Positions 1-10,533 of a stretch of DNA of 64,000 nucleotides are shown here, in pieces. Source of the DNA: Trametopsis cervina (lineage: Eukaryota; Basidiomycota; Agaricomycetes; Polyporales; Irpicaceae); the NCBI GenBank assembly GCA_022385755.1, contig MU278352.1:806001-870000 (forward strand), in the 5' to 3' direction. Each line of letters starts with the position of its first letter. Positions within the stretch are counted from its first letter, which is position 1. The notes under the pieces are model-generated. The model was not told where the DNA came from. It did no database searches and saw only the letters and a program-made list of their open reading frames with translations. A program made the translations under genes and the position numbers.

Positions 1-490
1 GCGAAGGGTTAGGGGAAAGCGGAGATATTCGGGAGACAGGGCAAGGCGTCGGGGCGCGAGTAGACTTTTCAGAGTCGCGGCGGCTGATAGCGAGCCCGGG
101 CGTTGAATAGGGACAAAGGAGGTTGAAACGGGACAGAGGCGGGTGGGATAACGGACCATGTACAAGCACGATGGTCTTGGATGGTAGGCGGGACGAGTGG
201 GAAGACGGGATGGCAGGCGGGACGGGGAGAAAGAAGGGCGGGCTGGGGACAAGGGGAGCGGGATGGCGGCACAACGCGATGGCGGCACAACGCCGGAGGC
301 TCATCTATCAGCGCGCGCGCGCGAGGGTTTCGGAACGATGCGCAGGAGGGAACATCGGGACGGCGGCACGACGGCGGCAAAATGCGCCGGACTCTACGAC
401 GCCGGGATACTTGAGCACACTGGCCTGACCGCATAAGGGTAAAATGGTGTGAAGTATCCTTACTGATGATTACTAACTAGTGGATACCAT
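1..490. other. Degenerate GC-rich DNA with no supported gene
   Basis: The first 430 bases are purine-rich on the plus strand, with many imperfect GGGACG/GGGATGG units. There is one perfect 16-bp tandem duplication, GATGGCGGCACAACGC, at 262-277 and 278-293, and a run of GCGC at 311-320. Reading frames here are short, overlap on both strands and have repeat-like composition, so I support no protein. It may be a decayed minisatellite. Confidence 0.5.
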
Positions 491-514
491 CCTTAATATG
501 TAATATATACTGCA

Positions 515-823
515 GGCAGTAGCACTGATGTTACTCAAGAGCCTGCCGATGATCCATCTGGTCAAGACAGCGAAGCCACTTCATATACTGACAACAAATT
601 TTGGACATATGTCGACGATCAACTCGACGAGATCCGTAGGCTTGTACGCGTGCAGGCAGGCACAGATGTCAACGAACGACAAAAGGCATGGAACAAGTAA
701 GTTTTCCTAAATTCCCTTTATCGGCATCCTGCTAATGCACTTGTAGCTTCTTCAGAGGTGTGCTCGTAGATGACATGAAGATGTATGAAGTTGGCAAGAA
801 GAGTCGGGTAAAGGCGTCGCAAG
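515..823 (+). pseudogene. Fragment of an unrecognised spliced gene
   Basis: Two exon-like blocks can be read in one frame. The first, about 519-698, follows a CAGTAG acceptor and encodes an acidic stretch containing FWTYVDDQLDEIRRLVR. An intron runs from GTAAGTTTTC to CTTGTAG, and a second block (about 747-821) encodes FFRGVLVDDMKMYEVGKK before a GTGAGC donor. From memory this resembles short mushroom-specific proteins of unknown function. No start codon or convincing continuation is visible on either side, and downstream stops are frequent. It may be a gene remnant or the middle of a poorly conserved gene; the function is unknown. Confidence 0.35.
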
Positions 824-1380
824 GTGAGCCAACCGACCTGCAACTTAAGGCCGAAGGCGCACTATCTTGGTAGACAGATAGACGAAGTTTCTTGTCGTGA
901 TTGTGGCCTTGTAATCATTCACGCCGTACATGTTTTCTTCTCTCTGCCTCCCAGCTGTTATCCGTCCCATTATCAATTCGCCTATCTGGCCTCCCACAAC
1001 AATGATACTTGTCTTGTAGTACATTTGTCCCGCAATGCAATAGTTCTTACCGCTACTGGCCGCATGAGCACTCATTTGAACTGAATCCTGGGTAGCAAAC
1101 ATGCATTCTGCCTCTATAGGTTGTTTTGATGGATAGTACTGCGCTACTAATCCGATATCCGCTCATGCTCCCAGAGGAGGATCATGGGCCGGATATCAGG
1201 GAGAAAGCATTGGTGAGACACCGGCACAGCAAGCAGCACAGCACCAGACAATAATCGGCCGACAACCGCTCCCATTATCGGTCAGATAGTTCAAGTCAAA
1301 GATCCACGGAACATACTGAAATTTTGATCCTGGCGAGACTGGCCGAATGCCTACAAATTAGTTGCCTTTCCGATATACAG

Positions 1381-1407
1381 ACGCGCCCGCGCTTCGCGCG
1401 GGCGTGT
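1381..1407. repeat. GC-rich inverted repeat upstream of CNOT9
   Basis: CGCCCGCGC at 1384-1392 and GCGCGGGCG at 1396-1404 form a perfect 9-bp inverted repeat around a TTC loop. It extends outward by one G-T pair and two Watson-Crick pairs. It lies about 95 bases before the CNOT9 start codon, so it could be in the promoter or the 5' untranslated region. Its role is unknown. Confidence 0.6.
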
Positions 1408-1499
1408 ACCCGGAGCGATCAAAATGAACGCCAGTCGCTTACTTAATCATCTGTTATTGAGCATCGCGGCTCGCCTGCTCGTTGTTCTCTGCGACCGCC

Positions 1500-2710
1500 A
1501 TGGCTGGTCTGGTATCCCCCAAGCCTGTCTCATACATGCAGCACACTCTGCAGTACAACCAATATTCTCAGCGGGCCCTCGGGCCCTACCCTGATTCGCC
1601 CTCCGGTTCCACCCCGGGGCTCATCCCTTCAACACTCACCGCTTACGGCGGTTCGCCTGCAAGCACCGGCATACCATTACACGAGGAGCAAAAGATATAT
1701 GCGCTCGTGATCGATTTACTTAATCCTGTGTCGCGGGAGGGGGCGTTGTTGGAGTTAAGCAAGAAGAGGGAACAGTACGACGACCTCGCGTTAGTCTTAT
1801 GGCATTCGTTCGGTGCGTAACCCTGTGCCATTCTCGCTTGGTTCTTGCAACTGACCCCATTACGTGTGTGTTTAGGCATCATGCCTGCTCTCCTGCAGGA
1901 GATAGTCTCCGTCTATCCTCAGTTATCTCCGCCAAACCTCACCGCGCACATTTCGAATCGGGTTTGTAATGCACTGGCGCTACTCCAGTGCGTTGCATCC
2001 CACCCAGATACCAGGCAGTTATTCCTTAACGGTAAATACACGAACTCATCACCTTTAGCATGCTCTCTGATGTCGTTTATAGCGCATATACCCCTCTTCT
2101 TGTATCCCTTCTTGAACACGACTTCGAAAACGCGTCCCTTCGAATACCTCCGTCTCACCTCTTTGGGAGTGATCGGAGCTTTGGTTAAGGTATGTGGCCA
2201 CCCTTTGCCCGCGCGATCTTGCCTAGTAACACGCTTCACCAGCAAAATGACAATACTACAGTCATCCACTTCCTCTTGTCCACGGAGATCATTCCACTGT
2301 GCCTGCGCATCATGGAGACCGGGTCCGAGCTCTCGAAGACGGTGGCCATCTTCATCGTCCAGAAAATCCTCCTTGACGAGACTGGCCTCACCTATATCTG
2401 CCACACCTATGAACGTTTCTATGCGGTTGGGACTGTCCTGAGTAACATGGTGAATCAGCTGGTCGAGACACAGGCGGTCAGGCTGCTCAAGCACGTTGTC
2501 CGGTGCTACCTGCGTCTAAGCGACAATCTACGCGCTCGGGAGGCCCTCAGATCCTGCCTTCCCGAGCCTCTCCGCGATCAGACGTTTGCTGCCTTGCTCA
2601 AGGTGAGTCAAAAAGATAGTTAAGCTGTCACCCAGACTGACGGACAGTCATAGGGCGACATGGTCACGAAACGCTGCTTAAATACCCTACTCAACAACCT
2701 CAACGAGTGA
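1500..2710 (+). CDS. CAF40: CCR4-NOT complex subunit, CNOT9/RCD1/Caf40
   Basis: The protein is about 330 residues, joined from exons 1500-1812, 1876-2031, 2083-2189, 2243-2602 and 2654-2710. The start is the ATG at 1500 in a good context (CCGCCATGG). After a low-complexity N-terminus (about residues 1-60), the rest matches the highly conserved armadillo-repeat Rcd1 domain, with blocks such as [38 protein letters not shown] and [20 protein letters not shown]9 is a scaffold of the CCR4-NOT deadenylase. It binds NOT1 and recruits regulators of mRNA decay and translation in the cytoplasm; in fission yeast Rcd1 is also tied to sexual differentiation. Length and domain look complete. It runs convergent with the MDM1-like gene. 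Confidence 0.95.
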
Positions 2711-3238
2711 TTGTAATCAAATTGAAAGTATCTAACCCGTGACAGACTCTTACTGGTTGTATCATATAGCAATGTATATCACCCTCTTGACTCATTCATG
2801 GACACACATGATCGTTTTGTAGCTACTTTTTCTACGTCACCTAGTCATGTTCGAACGGAGTGGGGAGGGGAGGGGGATAGAAGAGAAAGAAGGGAGAGCG
2901 GAAAGGGAGATTGAGGTGGTTTGACATCTTTTTTGGAACACAATCGTAGTTTGAACGTTACATACCTTATAGTAGATCGGCTGAGCTTAGTGTGTAATCC
3001 GAATCCTCGTTGGGTATCCGTATGACTGGCATCTTAAGCTGGTGGCGTGTGGCCCGTGAACTAAGTTGCGACGTGTCTTATCGCGTATTCCGGCTGCGCG
3101 AGCCTGCTTACTTCAGGAGTGATGCAAAGTTGTAGGAATGACAGGTATATTACAGCAAAATGAACGTAGTGGTATAATCCAAATCCTGATTGGGTATCTA
3201 CATCTTCGTGACTAACGTGATATCTTGCGTATATCGTC
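2711..3238. other. Convergent intergenic region with a duplicated 25-bp segment
   Basis: This lies between the 3' ends of CNOT9 and the MDM1-like gene and has no coding potential. A diverged direct repeat lies exactly 180 bp apart: TAATCCGAATCCTCGTTGG and its continuation at 2995-3019, and TAATCCAAATCCTGATTGG and its continuation at 3175-3199, with about four mismatches in 25. Both copies probably fall in the 3' untranslated or downstream region of the minus-strand gene. Confidence 0.5.
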
Positions 3239-6200
3239 TCAAGCACCTTCTGCGAAGAGAGCAGCAAAGACCTGCAACAATGTCAGTATACTGCATACAA
3301 ATAATCAGATGTAAACAGTTGCACACCTCGTCTACAATGGTGTACATCAGATGCTGGTTCAAACGCCTGTTCTGCAGCACAGCGAATAGCCTCCGAGAGC
3401 CCCTTCTTGCATTCGACCGGCCGATCATATTCGCGCCCAAATCTGCACATACAGATGTCAGAATTACAGAGAAGGGGAAAGCGATTGCTCAGCGTACCGG
3501 GGATAAGAGCAGACAACTTGCGGTTCGCATCGTCTCTTGTGCGCAGCTTCTCTTCGGCAGTGCGAGGCGTCCCACCAGTCTTCAGCTTTCCGCCTTCCCA
3601 GAGTGCACCGCGGAAGATGTTGATGTACGACATGAGGTGGGATTCGTCTAGCATGCTCTTCACCGTATCTCGTAGTTTTCTATTGCACACCGCTTAAGCA
3701 ACGAAAACCACAGGGTGTAGAAATGGCCGCCTACACACCTTTCGATAGTCCCTCCAAGGACCTGCTGCAGAATAATCACAATCGCCTGCCTCCTCAACCA
3801 ATTGTTCTTCTTGTCCAACTCGAACACAGCCAGAATCAAATCGCATATGGGTGAGGAGAAACTCGACGTGCTCGTCTCTCCCTCCAGCGGCTTCAGATCC
3901 CCAGAAAGCTGCAACAGACTGTCCTCGTTCGTCGCCTTCGACGACGCGCGCAACGCCTGCGCGACCAAGTCTTCGTCGTGCACCGCCGTACCCACGATCC
4001 CGACGAACTCTGCTGCCTGCGTTGTCAGTCGCTGTATCATCACGTCGAGCATAGAAGGTCCGAAGAACATGTCGTCAATGCTCTCTGCGACGGAGTGGTA
4101 CATCGTACGCATGAGGTTGCGGGCGCCGCCTGGGGGAGGAGCGCCTTTCGCGTCCGGAGGAGGAGCGGCTATGAAGGGCGAATCGCGGGAGAGGAATAGT
4201 CTCAGCTCTTCGCTCTCACACACGGCCGGAATTGCGACCAAGCTCTGGAATGGCCGTCAGTGGTGTACTCAATAACACATGTCTGAACAGGCTTACCTGG
4301 AGGTATTTCTCGAGAGCAGTCTTGCGAGAGTCGACGAAACTGCTCGACAGAGATGTCACTAGGCGTTTTCCGGGGAAATCCAAGTTCCGCACCGCGGCGT
4401 ACCGCTCGCGCAGCTTGTTGTGCATGTTGAAGAACTCATTATATCTCCTCGCCACAACCCATCCCGAGGAAAAGCTCCCATCCGCCGCCAGCTGCTGAAT
4501 CTCGACCAGATACCGCACGACCGCTTTCCCCTCCTCTTCGCCAACGCCTGAGTTGACGATAGCGATCCTCGTTCTGTCCGACACGAGCCGGTTTGCTGAT
4601 TCCTGTTGCTCGTACTGGCTCTTCTGGAAGTTCAGCTCTCGAAGATCACGAGCGAGGGATGACTTTGACTTTTGTAGCAGCTTGAGTTCTTGCTGGTCCC
4701 CGGTCAGCTCAGCCTTGTTAATCAGTGTGTCCAGTATCCCTTCTTGATCTTGCAGCCGGGCAATGTTATCGCCTAAACGGGCGATCTCGTATGAGAGATG
4801 TAGATCTCCTGGACCAGCGAGTTGGAACGAGCTATGCTCTTTGTCTGCTGCATCTTCTTGTCGATCCAGTGCATCCGCCTCCTCATCTGATGCGACCTCA
4901 GCGCGAGTATCAGTAGAAAATGTGCGTTTAATCATTCCCACCCTCGTGGGCTCGATAGTGATGCTATCCGCCAAACTCTGGCCCTGGGCGTCGTCGTGTC
5001 GATCTAGGGCGATGATATCCGTGAGTGCAGCCTGTATCGCCTCCATACGCTTGGAATGTACTTCTAAGGCTGCATCGAATTTATTATCTTCAGGGTCATC
5101 GAACAGCGGTGCTCTTGAAGATGTATCCTCTTCCGCCAGCGGCGACATGAGGAGCTCCAGGTCGGAAGGCATGGCTCTTGAGGCACCACTAGAGACCACC
5201 ACGCTGCCAGATGCCCTGAGCGTGCCGTTGGGTGTACCGAAGAGGTCTGGTGACGGTGATGCGGAATGACTGAAGCGAGATGGCGTAGTATTTGCTCTTA
5301 GAGCAGCTGGACGACTCGTAGGATCTTCCGCCAGTGGCGAGGTCCGCGTCAATGGAGAGTCAACAGACATGCGTCGAGCAGTCAGTTCCGAGTCGCCAAG
5401 CACACGGAACCACAGTTCGGACCGCTGGAAATCCTCGAAGTCTTGCTGTTCCATCCCCCGTTCGACTTGTCTTTGAGCCAGCATAACGCTTCTTCGCACC
5501 CGCCTTTCTGCAGCCGTCGTAGCAGGCTCTGCATCTGCGCCAAACTCCCTGATGGTATCGACGTGTTTCTTGGAGATGATGGAAAGAGTAGGATCAGGTG
5601 CTGGACCGGAGAAGTACAATTCGTTGAGCATGGAGATATCCTCTTTCAGTGTGGCTGAGAGCGACGGATCTCGTATAGGGTCGTCTTCGTCGTCGTCACT
5701 CCCAGAATCCACCGATTCAAGAGGGTTCTTGAAGCTTTCCACTGTTAGCCAGAACTGCACGGGAAGAGAGCGGTTTCTCCGATCCATGAACTCCATGAAA
5801 TAAGACAGCGACGTCGGGTTCGTGAGGATATCTCGGAGCGAGAGACGGGCTGGCATGTTGGGTTCAGCAACCGATACCGAGGCAGACTTCTAAATGAATC
5901 ACATTTGAAATTAATTGACGAGCACTGGCTACAGACTAATGAACATACGGGCTCAGCTTCACCGCCTAATACTACAATCCTCTTCTCCACCTTGCGCTTC
6001 GCAGTGTACAGTCTGTCCAAGAAAGCCACGATATCCTCTGTCTTCTCTCCGTTTATCCATTCCTCGTTCTCATGATTTGCTGTAAATGTATTAGACTATA
6101 CGACAGCGGAGATGAACTCTAACCACTCACATAGTAAGGCACGTGTACGCCTGATCTCTCCCATGACGTCGTTCTTGAGACGACGCGCATCCAGAAGCGA

Positions 6201-7373
6201 CGAACATCGGCTGATACTACGCAAGAAGGATTCGAAGTGCCGTGCGTCGGTACGGATAGTGATCCTATCTGCCGTAGTCACGGTTGTCGGAGGGGCTGGG
6301 GATCGAGGTTGCGGCAGCTGTGCTTCCAACACATTACGGACTTTGGAGATGAGTTTTCTATACATTCTGTGAGTTAAATGTTCAGTACAACGCCGCGTGT
6401 CGCTTACTGCTGGCGAATCGCTGCTCCAGCCTGGGATACGTCAATGAGGGGTAGTCATACATCAGCAAAACATGAGACATACTATATTGTCTATCGACCT
6501 ATTCCAGAAATCGGGGTCGGCCAACATGTCCATAACGGGATACAGCACCGAGCAAGCCACAATTTCGCGGACTACGATCTTCAGAGCCTTACTGCGAGCC
6601 TCCTTCTCTGGTAGGATATGTGGCAACGCCTTGTCCACCAACTCTCGTAAGTGACTCTCTTCCGTCTGCTTGGTGAACGTAGAAGAGAGATTGTCGATTG
6701 CAGGATGCAGCTTGCCACCGCCACGACTTGCATACCGGCTAGCGAGCAACAGGTCCAACTCCTCGGACTGGGTAAGCCGCCGTTCGAGCCCTGCACCACG
6801 AAGCGCGATCTCCGACTGGCGAAACTGTTCAATGTGTGCTGTCACCTTCGGAAGGATGCGTTTGACAATGAGGGCCGGCCAGTCTAGTGTAGCTGCTCTT
6901 GCGAGGATGCGTTCCAGAGAGCTGTGTATGGTGACCGAGACTGCGGTAGGGAATGCAGGCGAACTCGAGATTTCGCGGTACCAGACCAGCACGAAGTCCC
7001 TGACAATGTAAATGAGTATGTCATTCAGTGCAGCAGAGATGGCAGCAGAGTCCGGGTGGAGAGGAGCAAGAGACTGCGGTGGCTTGTGTGACCATTGCGA
7101 CCGTATGAGCGCAGCCTGCCACGCTGCTGGAGTGGAGAAAGCTAGAGGACGAGCCGCAGGTGGAACCACTGCAGGCGTAGGCGGTCTGTTGGCATCCAAT
7201 ATATAAGCAGCGACGATGTTCAGAGCAAAGAACGCGATGACTGCAATTAGAAGAATGAGCGGAGACAGCAGAAGGACGGTGACCGGCGACGACAGAATAT
7301 GCACAATTGCTGGCAGAACGACCGCTACTAGGCCCAGCAGGAGCAGCCCCTGCTTGCCGATTGTTTGTGGCAT
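3239..7373 (-). CDS. MDM1: MDM1-like sorting nexin (TM-PXA-RGS-PX-nexin_C)
   Basis: Nine exons (7373-6483, 6430-6408, 6366-6131, 6079-5949, 5889-4297, 4244-3739, 3679-3498, 3442-3327, 3271-3239) give about 1,236 residues. Residues about 10-60 are strongly hydrophobic and form an N-terminal membrane anchor. A PXA domain follows (about 100-390), then a region matching RGS (about 445-610, split by an acidic low-complexity insert), a coiled coil, and a PX domain with RRYNEFFNMHNKLRERY and FPGKRL, which form the phosphoinositide pocket. The C-terminus is a nexin_C domain ending NQHLMYTIVDEVFAALF. This order is that of yeast Mdm1 and animal SNX13/14/19/25, which tether the ER to vacuole/lysosome and lipid droplets. 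Exon 2 is only 23 nt. I set the stop at 3239 because that acceptor restores the conserved C-terminus. The gene shares a 359-bp promoter with PDA1. Confidence 0.9.
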
Positions 7374-7732
7374 TTCAGTATTGCATTTATAGGCTTCGCG
7401 TTGTTGTGTAGATGGACGTCAGTGGTAAAGGTCGCATGATACAAACCCGGAGTGAATTGATACTCTGACAGACCTCTGCCGCCAGAGATTGGTTTGGGAA
7501 TGCTGCAACATACACAGTCTGGCGTCACCCGCGTTGAACTCGAATCGAACGTTATAAATATGTATGAGGGTGTTACGCTGGGTTTGTAGGAGTAACAACT
7601 TCGACTTTTCGCTGGTGGGCCGACTTTGCCCGATTAGCGCGCACTGTTTGGGGAGGACGCGAGCGCGCCGTGACGGGTCCCTCTTAAACCCCAAAATCCT
7701 TTCTACCACGTCCCTTCACCTCCCTCCCCGTC
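7374..7732. promoter_or_regulatory. Bidirectional promoter between MDM1-like gene and PDA1
   Basis: The two start codons are 359 bp apart, head to head. A TATA-like TATAAATA lies at 7553-7560, about 170 bp before the PDA1 ATG. The segment before PDA1 is pyrimidine-rich. No other element is clear. Confidence 0.5.
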
Positions 7733-9175
7733 ATGGCCACCCTTGCCCGTATTCGTCCTCGTTTCCCTGCCAGACTGGTAAGAATGAACTACCCATTGAC
7801 GTGGTAGAGGTTGCTAATCCGTCGTGTGCTAGCCCGTCTCAGTCCGAGGTCTGCAGACTGCAGCAGACTCAACGACACTGACTGAGGAAGCTTCACACTC
7901 AAAACCATTCACTGTCAAGCTTCATGAAGACTCCTTCCGGTCATACCGCACGGAGACGCCCTCATTAGAGGTTGAGGTCTCGAAGGATGAGCTGCTAGGC
8001 ATGTACAAGACGATGAACCTCATGCGCCGAATGGAGATGGCGGCGGACAGCTTGTACAAGCAGAAGATGATTCGTGGTTTCTGCCACTTGGCTATTGGCC
8101 AGGTTAGTCCCCTTTAGCCTGTTTACGCGAAACGTGACTCAGCACTCAACTTGGTTGCAAATGCGTTGCGCTTGCGCTTCTCTAGGAAGCAGTATCAGTC
8201 GGCATTGAAGCGGGCATTACACCCCAGGACTTCGTTATCACTGCCTATCGGTGCCACCCGTTCGCAGTCTCTCGAGGCGGATCCATTAAGGGTGTTATTG
8301 GTGAACTCTTGGGACGTCAGGCCGGTCTGTCGAACGGCAAGGGTGGATCCATGCACATGTTCACCAAGTCGTTCTTCGGCGGAAACGGTATCGTCGGTGC
8401 GCAGGTCCCTGTCGGCGCTGGAATCGCTCTGGCAGCGAAGTACAGCGGAAAGCATGCTGCGACATATGCCATGTACGGTGATGGTGCCAGCAACCAGGGT
8501 CAGGTCTTCGAGGCCTACAACATGGCCAAGCTCTGGGACCTTCCCGTCGTGTTTGTTTGTGAGAACAACAAGTACGGTATGGGTACTTCTGCGGAGCGTA
8601 GCTCCTCCAACACCGAGTACTTCACTCGTGGTGACAAAATCCCTGGTATTCAGGTAAGCTAAACTGGAAGACGATCCGCTCATAAATCATAACTGAGCAT
8701 ATTTGTTATAGGCCAACGGTATGGATATCATTGCTGTTAAGCAAGCTGTCCAGTACACCCGTGACTGGGTACTTAACGGCAAGGGACCCATTCTTTTGGA
8801 GTTCGTAACATACCGTTACGGTGGTCACTCGATGTCCGACCCCGGAACCACTTACCGTACGCGTGAGGAGGTTCAGCGTATGAGGTCGACACAAGACCCC
8901 ATCCGTGGTCTCCAGCGCTACATCGAGGAGTGGGGCCTTGCCTCCGAGGAGGAGCTCAAGGTACGTTTCAGCGCGTCTTCCTAAGAGACTAACATCTAAC
9001 TCTTTCCGTATAGAAACTCGACAAGGAGGCCAAGGCCGAAGTCGACTCGGCTGTTGAGGAGGCCAAGGCTTCGCCTGCTCCCCTGGAGAAGGACCTCTGG
9101 ACCGACATCTACTACAAGGGCACCGAGCCTCCGTTCATGCGCGGACGTGAGCGCGAGGAAGTTCACTACTACTAG
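7733..9175 (+). CDS. PDA1: Pyruvate dehydrogenase E1 component, alpha subunit
   Basis: The protein is 397 residues from exons 7733-7777, 7833-8102, 8186-8653, 8712-8960 and 9014-9175. With E1 beta it catalyses thiamine-diphosphate-dependent decarboxylation of pyruvate and acetylation of lipoyl-E2 in the mitochondrial matrix. The Arg-rich, acid-free N-terminus ([15 protein letters not shown]) fits a mitochondrial presequence. The ThDP/Mg motif begins GDGASNQGQ and ends CENN (about residues 230-260). The loop [20 protein letters not shown] contains the serine that PDH kinases phosphorylate in eukaryotic E1 alpha (site 1 context HSMSDPG), so kinase control is likely. Length and motifs are normal. 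Confidence 0.97.
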
Positions 9176-9573
9176 GCGGCTACTGGGGCTTTGGACGCGA
9201 TGCTTGGAGTTGGTGTGTGATACGTATATCGATATGGCCATTTATTATCCCATAGACACTTAATGCATATCGGAAGCTTCACATATTGTTTATCATCCAC
9301 TGAACGGATCGTGGAAACTCACATACCTGCCAGCAGTGAAGGTGCTCGTTTCATTTTGTTGTATGCCTGACGTTCCACAAGATTGTCCGAAAGCGGCAGC
9401 CGCGAACTTTGTGGCCCAGGCGCTTATCGAAGCTCTAACTCTCTGGACGATGTGATGCCTCGGCGGCTGCAAGAGGTCTCTCGTGGATGTGCTCATGGAT
9501 GCGTTCACTGTGGAACAGGTGTACACCAGCCTATCCGTGTATAAGAAGACCACCGGAATAGCAAAAGGTTATA
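9176..9573. other. Intergenic region, promoter of NTF2-like gene
   Basis: This 398-bp gap lies between PDA1 and the next plus-strand gene. I see no coding potential and no clear motif beyond an AT-rich stretch at 9559-9575 just before the ATG. Confidence 0.4.
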
Positions 9574-10443
9574 ATGTCCCTTCGTCTCTTTCTCCCCCGT
9601 TTTCCCGTTTCACGTATCCCAGTTCGAAGTTATATACGTTACAGCACCATGCCTAGCAGCGACCCCGAAGCTCTCAATGCGTCCGGCCTTACTCCTGTCC
9701 AGTCAAAGGCCCTGAAAGAGCGCAGCGTTGAGCCGCATGAGACCAAGATTATTGAGGCCGTCAAAGAGGTAGGTATGCGAGTGAATAGTATCGTAGTCTC
9801 CAGCTGACTAGCCTCCAGCTGTACACTTCCAGCCCAAAGGAGGTTAGCATATGTAATGTTATACCATCACTCCCGTCTCAAACCACCTCGCGGTCAGAGT
9901 ACATACAGCGTTTATGCGCAGAACGCTGTGTTCCATGACCCAGTAGGAATAGCAGAAGGTATTGGTGCCATACGCGAACAATTCAATGGGCTCGCAAAGG
10001 TGCGAACACTGCATAAAGATGATACTTTATTAGGCTAATCTTCGCTACACTGTCTGATGTTTCCAGTTATTCCCTCGCGCCGACATTCCTAGGTTCAAGG
10101 TCCTGGAGAATCCGTCTTCCTTGCCCAAGAGCACAATATTAATCGACCAAGACGTTTCTTACTACAGAGACCCGAATGCGACATCCCCCACTAAGGTCAG
10201 CCCTCCGTGCACATGAATATAGCCATCTTTCGCTGAAGCGCACGACCTCCTCAGACGGTCAACTCGTTGCTGACCATCGAAACTGATGGGTCGCAGAAGA
10301 TCACTCGTCACACCGAGGAGTGGGATCATCAACGCGAAACGACTAGCGAGGATGGCTTCCTTGGAATGCTGAACGAGCAGCGAAAGAAGTGGACGGCGAG
10401 CTTGACCGGCGCGTTCATCAGCCAAGAGCCACCTAACAAGTAA
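9574..10443 (+). CDS. NTF2/SnoaL-like fold protein, function unknown
   Basis: This is a small protein of about 195 residues in five exons: 9574-9768, the short exon LYTSSPKE near 9819-9842, then STYSVYAQNAVFHDP onward from about 9898, a fourth from about 10067, and a last exon from about 10257 to 10443. The core (about 70-165) has the look of a SnoaL/NTF2 cone: FHDPVGIAEGIGAIREQF, then paired strands such as TILIDQDVSYYRD and NSLLTIETDGSQKITRHTEEW. The first 25 residues are Arg-rich and acid-free, so a mitochondrial presequence is possible. An internal ATG (residue 26) could give a cytosolic form. Related basidiomycete proteins are uncharacterised as far as I know. It converges on the tomosyn gene, only 90 bp away. 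Confidence 0.75.
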
Positions 10444-10533
10444 GGGTACTGTAAAAAGGAGGATTCAATAGTTGTACAAATATAATCACTGCAAATGGAT
10501 ATGATACAACGGACATCGGTTCTTTCGCACTAC

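Noticed and set aside
3061..3267. Alternative last exon of the MDM1-like gene ending near 3061
   Set aside because: The acceptor before GTCTTTGCTGC restores the conserved nexin_C end VFAALF and stops at 3239; the alternative tail is not conserved.
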